Shown here piece by piece: positions 5,552 to 10,987 of a stretch of DNA of 10,987 nt (the stretch's first letter is position 1; the number at the start of each line of letters is the position of its first letter). Under the pieces are notes generated by a model. The model was not told the DNA's origin. It saw only the letters and a list, made by a program, of their open reading frames with translations, and searched no databases. The stretch lies in assembly GCA_913054055.1 (NCBI GenBank), contig CAJXIT010000091.1:1-10987 (forward strand). The letters run 5' to 3'. The DNA is from an uncultured Thalassolituus sp. (lineage in GTDB: Bacteria > Pseudomonadota > Gammaproteobacteria > Pseudomonadales > Oceanobacteraceae). Position numbers and translations under genes: made by a program.

Positions 5552-6682
5552 TTGATACTTACACGATATTTTTTACGAGAATTACTGACGTCTACGTTTG
5601 TGATAACGGGCATCTTAATGCTGATTGTCATTAGCGCCCGTTTAGTTGTGCATCTGAATAAAGCCGTTGCCGGTATTATTCCTCCTGAAGCCGTGTTTTA
5701 TACCATTGCCTATAACTCTCCCGGTTTTTTGCAGTTAATCCTGCCTTTAGGTTTTTATATCTCGATTTTATTGGTGTATGGGCGTATGCACAGTGAGAAC
5801 GAAATGACCGTATTGTCGGCAACCGGTTTCGGCCCTAAACAGGTGTTTAAAATCACCATGGCCCCAGTGACGGTGATGATGTTAATTATTGGGTTTTTAA
5901 GTTTGTATTTAGCGCCAGCAGCGGCCAACAAACTAGATACGTATTTACAAAAACAGCAGCAAGAAAGTGAATTTTCATTTATTACACCAGGGCGTTTTAA
6001 CGCACTAGGAAAAAGTGGCAATAAGGTGTCGTACTCTGAAGAACTATCGGCGGATCGTAAAGAGATGCGCAAGGTATTTATGGCGGATGGAAATTCTTTA
6101 ATTTTAGCCGAACAGGGTCGCTTATCTGTGAACCCAAACAGTGGCAGTCGCTATTTAGAGTTAACATCTGGTAAGCGTTTTAGCGGGGTGCCCGGTCAAG
6201 CAAAATTTGAAGCCATGACCTTTGATTCATACTCAGTGAAAATTGCGGAAGAAAGCAGTGTGGCAAAAAAGGCGCGCTACGAAGCGGTGAGTACACTGAC
6301 GTTAATGCAAAAAGAACACAGGGTGTATAAAGCACGACTGCATTACCGCATTGGTTTGTTTTTATTGATTCCTATTATTGTCATTATCGCTTTTCCTTTA
6401 AGTCATGTGAAACCCAGAGCCGGTCGTTACGGGAAAGTCATGCCCGCCATCATTATATACATGGTCTATTACACCACCTTGATCACTGCCCGTAAGTGGA
6501 TGGAGCAGGGAGACACGCCTCAGTGGATGGGGCTATGGTGGCTACACGCAATATTCCTATCCATTGGTTTAGCCCTTATGTATTGGCCGGGAATTGTATT
6601 GAAATGGCATGGCCGTAAGCGGCGTTTAAATGCTGAAAAATCGCTAGCTGCGGTGGATCAATCAGGAGCAAGCAATGCGTAA
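5552..6682 (+). CDS. lptF: LPS export ABC transporter permease LptF
   Basis: The 376-residue protein matches the YjgP/YjgQ permease family. Its N-terminus, 'MILTRYFLREL', is like other LptF proteins. Three membrane helices come first (about 13-33, 55-80 and 100-125), then a periplasmic beta-rich domain (about 130-260), then three more helices (about 266-286, 296-313 and 327-348). 'PGFLQLILPLGFY' and 'ENEMTVLSATG' are conserved family stretches near helices 2 and 3. With LptG and the ATPase LptB it extracts lipopolysaccharide from the inner membrane and passes it to LptC and LptA. Translation starts at a TTG, with AAGG seven bases upstream. The last eight bases overlap lptG. A short ORF (5526-5555) overlaps the TTG. 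The charged C-terminal tail is somewhat extended compared with E. coli (366 residues). Confidence 0.95.
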   Translation: MILTRYFLRELLTSTFVITGILMLIVISARLVVHLNKAVAGIIPPEAVFYTIAYNSPGFLQLILPLGFYISILLVYGRMHSENEMTVLSATGFGPKQVFKITMAPVTVMMLIIGFLSLYLAPAAANKLDTYLQKQQQESEFSFITPGRFNALGKSGNKVSYSEELSADRKEMRKVFMADGNSLILAEQGRLSVNPNSGSRYLELTSGKRFSGVPGQAKFEAMTFDSYSVKIAEESSVAKKARYEAVSTLTLMQKEHRVYKARLHYRIGLFLLIPIIVIIAFPLSHVKPRAGRYGKVMPAIIIYMVYYTTLITARKWMEQGDTPQWMGLWWLHAIFLSIGLALMYWPGIVLKWHGRKRRLNAEKSLAAVDQSGASNA

Positions 6683-7739
6683 AATAGATGCCCATATTCG
6701 CAGCTCTGTTCTGAATGCCATTTTGGCTGTGCTACTGGTGTTAGCCATGCTGGATTTTGTCATCGCCTTGCTTAACCAGTTAGATAATTTACGAAGCACC
6801 TATACATTCACGGATGCTCTTTATTATGTCACGGCTTCGGCACCTACTCGTCTTTACGAAATGATTCCTATGATCACCTTAATAGGCTGTTTAGCCGGCT
6901 TGGGTGGATTGGCCACGCACAGTGAATTGACGGCTATCCGTGCCGCAGGTGTGAGCACTCATCGCATTATGTTCAGTACCTTAAAAGCAGCCTCTCTTAT
7001 GATGGCTCTTAGCTTGATTATGGGTGAATACATCGTGCCGGATCTAGAACGCATGGCCACAAACTTTCGGACCATATCCCTTGGTCGAGAGGTAGCGGTC
7101 AGTAATGAAGGAAAGGGGCACTGGCACAGAGAAGGCAATAACTATATGCGTTTTAGTGCCATTGAGCCTAACGGTGTTTTACACGGCTTAACCGTCTATG
7201 AGTTTGATGAAGACAATAATTTAAAAAACCTTACCCATGCCAAACGAGCATTGTATCAGCGGGAACAATGGTCAATGGAGCAGGTGATAAACACCAAGGT
7301 AGACCCGTTTAACACCACGGTTACCAAGTCGGCTACGGGCATATTTGAAACAGAACTAACTCCAGAGCGTTTGAAGTTTGTGGCACAAGAACCTAAAGAT
7401 ATGGCCATCAGTACCCTGTACAGTTATGGAGAATATTTGGATGAACAGGGGCTTGGTGGGGGCGAGTTTAAGTTGGCGTTTTGGAAAAAGATATTGCAAC
7501 CAGTGAGTACCATTGCATTAGTGCTGGTGGGTATTAGCTTTATCTTTGGGCCACTGCGATCCGTGACCATGGGACAAAGGCTGTTCAGCGGTATATTGGT
7601 AGGATTGATTTATAAAATTGCTGTGGATTTGTTAGGGCCAATCGGTTTGTTAATTGGCATAGGGCCATTATTTGCTAACCTTATTCCTATCATTCTCTGT
7701 TTCATCTGGGGTGGCTGGATGCTGCGCAAATCCAGTTAA
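6675..7739 (+). CDS. lptG: LPS export ABC transporter permease LptG
   Basis: This 354-residue protein is the partner permease to LptF, close to E. coli LptG (360). It has the same layout. Three helices come first (about 13-33, 60-80 and 100-120), with 'ELTAIRAAGVS' in the cytoplasmic coupling region. A periplasmic domain follows (about 130-260), containing 'EGKGHWHREGNNYMRF', a stretch typical of LptG rather than LptF. Three C-terminal helices are at about 273-294, 306-330 and 332-351. The LptB2FG complex uses ATP to lift lipopolysaccharide out of the inner membrane. The ATG at 6675 overlaps the end of lptF by eight bases and has AGGAG six bases upstream, so the two subunits are co-translated. 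The family assignment is very secure. The phosphoribosyltransferase gene follows after 25 bases. Confidence 0.96.
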   Translation: MRKIDAHIRSSVLNAILAVLLVLAMLDFVIALLNQLDNLRSTYTFTDALYYVTASAPTRLYEMIPMITLIGCLAGLGGLATHSELTAIRAAGVSTHRIMFSTLKAASLMMALSLIMGEYIVPDLERMATNFRTISLGREVAVSNEGKGHWHREGNNYMRFSAIEPNGVLHGLTVYEFDEDNNLKNLTHAKRALYQREQWSMEQVINTKVDPFNTTVTKSATGIFETELTPERLKFVAQEPKDMAISTLYSYGEYLDEQGLGGGEFKLAFWKKILQPVSTIALVLVGISFIFGPLRSVTMGQRLFSGILVGLIYKIAVDLLGPIGLLIGIGPLFANLIPIILCFIWGGWMLRKSS

Positions 7740-7764
7740 TGTTTTGCTTATTAGGTAGTAGATA

Positions 7765-8334
7765 GTGGAAAAAGTTTATATCAGTGCAGATCAGTTACTT
7801 GAAGACAGTTTTAAACTGGCTTTACAGGTTTTCGAAAGTGATTTTCGCCCTAACTATATTGTAGGGGTATGGCGTGGTGGCGCACCTGTTGGTATTGCTG
7901 TTCAAGAGCTGTTGCACATTCTAGGAGTGGATGCAGACCACATTGCGATCCGCACCTCCAGTTACACGGGCATAGGTGAACGCAGCAAAAATGTTCGCGT
8001 TCATGGTTTAACGTATTTAATTAAGCGATTAGAAGCGGAAGACAGTTTATTGATTGTTGATGATGTTCATGACAGTGGTTTAAGCATTGAAAAAATTATT
8101 TATGACTTGAAGAAAGCCTGCAAAAAAAATACACCAGAAATTCGTGTGGCGACCCCTTATTTCAAACCAAAAAATAATAAAACGGATCGCACGCCGGATT
8201 ATTTTATTCACGACAGTGATGAATGGCTTGTTTTCCCCCATGAGTTAGATGGTTTAACATCGGACGAGATCCGACAAAATAGACCACAGCTGGTGGGTAT
8301 CATGGATAAGGTAGACGAAATTAAAGCCCGATAA
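7765..8334 (+). CDS. Purine phosphoribosyltransferase (hypoxanthine/guanine type)
   Basis: The 189-residue protein is a type I phosphoribosyltransferase. The PRPP-binding loop is 'LLIVDDVHDSGLS' (95-107), with the acidic pair D99-D100 and the D103-S104-G105 turn. An earlier 'GVWRGGAPVG' segment (about 34-43) holds the pyrophosphate-binding loop residues, and 'DEWLVFPHE' near 150-160 matches the C-terminal base-binding region with its aromatic residue. Such enzymes join hypoxanthine, guanine or xanthine to PRPP, giving IMP, GMP or XMP; which base is preferred cannot be told. Length is close to Hpt (about 180). The start is a GTG at 7765 with AGG eight bases upstream; the N-terminus 'MEKVYISAD' fits. 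It lies 25 bases after lptG with no terminator between, so it is probably the third gene of the lptF operon. A strong terminator follows. Confidence 0.88.
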   Translation: MEKVYISADQLLEDSFKLALQVFESDFRPNYIVGVWRGGAPVGIAVQELLHILGVDADHIAIRTSSYTGIGERSKNVRVHGLTYLIKRLEAEDSLLIVDDVHDSGLSIEKIIYDLKKACKKNTPEIRVATPYFKPKNNKTDRTPDYFIHDSDEWLVFPHELDGLTSDEIRQNRPQLVGIMDKVDEIKAR

Positions 8335-8358
8335 GACACATAAGAGTGATCTAGCCAT

Positions 8359-8401
8359 AAAAAAAGCCTTCACTATCATGATGCAGTGAAGGCTTTTTTT
8401 T
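8359..8401. terminator. Bidirectional rho-independent terminator
   Basis: A nine-pair perfect stem, GCCTTCACT (8366-8374) with AGTGAAGGC (8385-8393), has a ten-base loop. Seven As (8359-8365) precede it and eight Ts (8394-8401) follow it. It can stop both the phosphoribosyltransferase transcript (+) and the kinase transcript (-). Confidence 0.95.
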
Positions 8402-8442
8402 GCATGGATTTGCCGATTAACTGATCGGCTTATCCGAAACCC

Positions 8443-9438
8443 TTAAACGACTTGCGCTTTAAATTGATTGTAAAGCTCTGCATCTAAGCGTGGGCCAAAT
8501 CGACTTACCACTTCAGCACTGATTTTGCTGGCCAATTTACCTGCTTGTTCGAAGCTTAATCCATTGGTGATGCCATACATAAAGGCACCTGCAAAGTTAT
8601 CCCCTGCGCCATTACTGTCTACGGCAGTCACAGAGTGAGGTTCGATTAAGATTTCGTTTTCTCCATCAAATACTAGTGCCCCTTTTGAGCCCAGTGTAAT
8701 AGCAAAGGACTTAGCCAAAGATTTCAGGTGTTCTTTTGCAGTATCGAAGTCTTCCGTATCGGCAACCAGCTTGGCTTCTTCTTCGTTACAGAATAATAAG
8801 TCCACACCTGTGCCCAGCATTTCTAAAATGCCATCTTTAAAAAATTGAACCATGGCGGGATCAGAAAAGGTCATGGCTGTTTTCACATTATGGTTTTCGG
8901 CCATTTTTTTACACTCAATGGCAGCCGGACGTGCGGTATCACTGGTCACAAGGTAGCCTTCAATGTAAAGGTATTCACTGTCTTTTAGGGCATCTTGATT
9001 AATGTGCTCGACACCAAAGTTGGCGGTGATGCCTAAGTAAGTGTTCATGGTGCGCTCGGCATCAGGGGTAATCATTACCATGCATTTACCGGTGACGCCG
9101 TCTACACGATCATGTCCAAGGTTGGTATCAATCCCGGCTTCGGTTAAGTCTTTTACATAAAAATCGCCAGTTTCGTCGTTGGCCACATTACAGCTATAGA
9201 AAGTATTTGCGCCAAGGTATTGAGCAGCAAATATGGTGTTTGCGGCTGACCCACCACCCGCGCGTTTTTTAACGCCAAACTCTGTGGTAAGGGCATCTAA
9301 CAGGGCGTGTTGCTGATCTTCTTCAATAAGCGTCATCATGCCTTTTTCAATATTATTGGATTTGAAAAAAGCGTCGGTTACTTCAAATTCTTGGTCAACC
9401 AATGCGTTACCAATGCCGTAAACATGATATTTAGCCAT
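8443..9438 (-). CDS. PfkB-family kinase, adenosine kinase-like
   Basis: This 331-residue protein has the ribokinase/PfkB fold signatures. Near the N-terminus is 'GIGNALVDQEFEV' (8-20), the strand and acidic residue that contact the sugar. 'GGGSAANT' (61-68) follows, and the C-terminal anion-hole motif is 'DSNGAGDNFAGAF' (274 onward), with D280 as the catalytic base. It transfers phosphate from ATP to a sugar hydroxyl. Overall wording is that of the proteins annotated as adenosine kinase in Gammaproteobacteria, which convert adenosine to AMP. A related nucleoside or sugar substrate cannot be excluded. The ATG at 9438 gives the expected N-terminus; the ribosome binding site is weak (AGAG, eight bases upstream). 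It faces the phosphoribosyltransferase gene across a shared terminator, and both would serve purine salvage. A hairpin lies 41-72 bases upstream of the start. Confidence 0.87.
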   Translation of the reverse strand: MAKYHVYGIGNALVDQEFEVTDAFFKSNNIEKGMMTLIEEDQQHALLDALTTEFGVKKRAGGGSAANTIFAAQYLGANTFYSCNVANDETGDFYVKDLTEAGIDTNLGHDRVDGVTGKCMVMITPDAERTMNTYLGITANFGVEHINQDALKDSEYLYIEGYLVTSDTARPAAIECKKMAENHNVKTAMTFSDPAMVQFFKDGILEMLGTGVDLLFCNEEEAKLVADTEDFDTAKEHLKSLAKSFAITLGSKGALVFDGENEILIEPHSVTAVDSNGAGDNFAGAFMYGITNGLSFEQAGKLASKISAEVVSRFGPRLDAELYNQFKAQVV

Positions 9439-9478
9439 GTGTAGATCTCTGTACTAATGTATTAATTCAAAAGGTATT

Positions 9479-9510
9479 GGCTTTACGTAAATCATTATGA
9501 ACCGTAAGCC
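9479..9510. repeat. Imperfect hairpin upstream of the kinase gene
   Basis: GGCTTTACG (9479-9487) pairs with CGTAAGCC (9503-9510) with one bulged T and a 15-base loop. There is no T tract, so it is not a terminator. It may lie in the kinase mRNA leader or be a protein-binding dyad. The rest of the 9439-9665 interval shows only the promoter-like element at 9620-9628. Confidence 0.3.
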
Positions 9511-9619
9511 TCTGTGTGCATTGAGTTTAACAGGATTTTGAGGGATAAATCAGGTCATATAGGATTTATGAGCGGTTTCTTAAAGGGTGCGTGTTTTGCA
9601 CAGCGTATATTGCTAGGTT

Positions 9620-9628
9620 TGCTATAGT
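9620..9628 (+). promoter_or_regulatory. Possible extended -10 promoter for the 7TM receptor gene
   Basis: TGCTATAGT is a TGn-extended -10 element with 5 of 6 bases of TATAAT. No good -35 lies at the usual distance, which extended -10 promoters tolerate. Transcription would start near 9635, about 30 bases before the proposed TTG start. Confidence 0.4.
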
Positions 9629-9665
9629 GAATAGGATGTCATAGCTTTATTGGTGTAACGGATAC

Positions 9666-10987
9666 TTGCTGCTTTTCTATCAAAAATGGATTCTTCTGAT
9701 AATTGTATGCAGCAGCTCGCTGACGCTACAAGCTGCGCCATTGCCTCAAATAAATGCTTCCGAAAGTGTTCAAGCGCATACATTGCGTTTATCTGGCACA
9801 TGGGGGCTTAAGTGGAAAGCGTTCACACCTTTAGAAAGCTTCTCTGACCAGTCCGCCCAATTCAAACATGTGGATTTACCCGCTTATTATTATGACCATA
9901 TCTCAGATCGCACTGATGGCATTGTTCAGGGTTATGGGACATACGCCATTCGCATCACGAATTTATCCAGTGTGTTTAGCCAGCCCTCTTTGTTTTTACA
10001 ATTTTCAACCGGTGCTTGGCAGGTGTGGTGGATAGAGGATGATTCAGAGCCTGTCTTTTTAGGTGAAAATGGCCGCATATCCACCTCAAAGCAAACCGCC
10101 GTTGAAGGGCATAAAATTGGCAGCGTGGCGCTTCCTAGCAACAGTGATTCAGGCACTTTAGTTGTGTACTTTTCCAGTTACCTTTTACAGCGCTCAAGCC
10201 TTGGGGACAAAATAGTGATCGCTGAACATGATGCCATCATGTTTGATATTTTAATTGGATTGATGATCAAAGTCTTATTGCTCGGCATTGGCTTATTTGT
10301 TGTGATTCAAAACTTAGTATTTTTTAGCCACCGGCCAGAGCCTGTATTTCTTTTACTTGCGGTGTTTTCGGCCAGTCTTATTTTAAGGGCTGGTTTAGCT
10401 TCAAATTATGTGGACTTTTTCCTATTTGATGTTGGTATAAGGCATATTACCATTCGGTTGGAATACCTATCTATGTTGTGGTGTGGTTTGGCTGTTTTTC
10501 ATTACAGCGTAAAACTGTTTCCTATCCCTAACGCTAAAGCTTTGGTCTTAATCGGTTATGCCGTTTTATTTATGGTGAGCTTAATCACGTTTTATATAGA
10601 TGTTAGTACCATGACCACCTATCTGAAAAGTTATCAAGTATTATTAGTTGCATATGTGGGGCTGTGTTTTGCAGTACTTTTTAATGCGCTATGGAAGCAA
10701 GTGGCAGGGGCAAAAGGACTGCTGATTAGTTCGATCCCTCTGCTCATTGCATTGATTCATGACATTATTACCACTCAGTTTGCTGACTATAATGTGTTTG
10801 TCACCGAGTATGCGCTGTTTATTTTCTTATTTTTCTTAACGCAAAACCAAGTGGCAAGATTTGTGAAGTCTTTAGATGTGGCTAGGCACCTCACCGAGAA
10901 CCTGCAATATGAAATTGACTTAAAAACAAAAGAATTAAACGATCGTAATCAAGAATTAGAAAAACACACATTAAGTCTTAGATTGCA
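9666..10987 (+). CDS. 7TMR-DISM-type membrane sensor (3' end outside window)
   Basis: The frame is open from 9645 to the right edge (about 440 residues from TTG 9666), and the output domain is not included. In order: a signal peptide (about 1-23; K7, then 'WILLIIVC', probable cleavage after LQA), a periplasmic sensory domain (about 24-188) with 'LSGTWGLKWKAF' and 'GYGTYAIRI', then seven hydrophobic helices (about 190-400), then a charged coiled coil ('LKTKELNDRNQELEKH') that begins the cytoplasmic part. This is the layout of receptors with a 7TMR-DISM extracellular domain. Family members usually end in a histidine kinase or GGDEF/EAL domain; which one is present here is unknown. No ATG or GTG is available before the signal peptide. 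TTG at 9666 is the best start, but the GGA three bases before it is a poorly spaced ribosome site. The gene is divergent from the kinase gene. Confidence 0.82.
   Translation, partial: MLLFYQKWILLIIVCSSSLTLQAAPLPQINASESVQAHTLRLSGTWGLKWKAFTPLESFSDQSAQFKHVDLPAYYYDHISDRTDGIVQGYGTYAIRITNLSSVFSQPSLFLQFSTGAWQVWWIEDDSEPVFLGENGRISTSKQTAVEGHKIGSVALPSNSDSGTLVVYFSSYLLQRSSLGDKIVIAEHDAIMFDILIGLMIKVLLLGIGLFVVIQNLVFFSHRPEPVFLLLAVFSASLILRAGLASNYVDFFLFDVGIRHITIRLEYLSMLWCGLAVFHYSVKLFPIPNAKALVLIGYAVLFMVSLITFYIDVSTMTTYLKSYQVLLVAYVGLCFAVLFNALWKQVAGAKGLLISSIPLLIALIHDIITTQFADYNVFVTEYALFIFLFFLTQNQVARFVKSLDVARHLTENLQYEIDLKTKELNDRNQELEKHTLSLRL

Noticed and set aside
9932..10156. Minus-strand open frame of 74 codons
   Set aside because: It lies wholly within the well-supported + strand membrane sensor gene, has no recognisable protein features, and is an antisense shadow.
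1..10987. Mobile elements, toxin-antitoxin, phage defence or CRISPR
   Set aside because: I saw no transposase, integrase, terminal repeats, direct repeat arrays or defence-type domains; the unusual genes here do not fit a known defence layout.

Overview
The window looks like chromosomal DNA of a marine-type gammaproteobacterium, perhaps of the Oceanospirillales/Marinobacter kind. The evidence is the set of housekeeping genes (holC, pepA, lptF, lptG), the lptFG/pepA divergence typical of Gammaproteobacteria, moderate-to-low GC and the wording of the proteins. This placement is inference. I see no insertion sequence, tRNA, rRNA, CRISPR array or phage gene.

Left part (1-5321). The 3' end of a probable response-regulator gene (+) meets holC (-), the chi subunit of DNA polymerase III. 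Four + strand genes then lie between holC and pepA, two genes that are usually neighbours: a PlsC-like acyltransferase, an SGNH/GDSL-type hydrolase whose stop overlaps the start of a 58-residue lipoprotein, and a small four-cysteine DUF1289-like protein. A 26-base perfect palindrome with a T tract closes this block against the convergent pepA. holC and the acyltransferase are divergent, and each has a recognisable promoter. A 14-base perfect palindrome overlaps the holC promoter.

Middle part (5322-8401). pepA (leucyl aminopeptidase, -) and lptF (+) are divergent. lptF and lptG overlap by 8 bases and encode the two membrane subunits of the LPS-export ABC transporter (LptB2FG). A hypoxanthine-type phosphoribosyltransferase gene follows 25 bases later, probably in the same operon. 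A strong bidirectional terminator ends it.

Right part (8402-10987). A PfkB-family adenosine-kinase-like gene (-) converges on the phosphoribosyltransferase, so two nucleoside/purine salvage functions sit tail to tail. Divergent from the kinase, an open frame with no ATG start runs from about 9666 off the right edge. It encodes a signal peptide, a periplasmic sensory domain, seven membrane helices and the beginning of a coiled coil, which is the layout of 7TMR-DISM receptors. Its output domain lies beyond the window.

Most of the content is ordinary. The points most worth a second look are the hydrolase-lipoprotein pair within the holC-pepA interval, the palindrome on the holC promoter, a mini-ORF that overlaps the TTG start of lptF, and the truncated 7TM receptor. 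I do not see a clear new multi-gene system.
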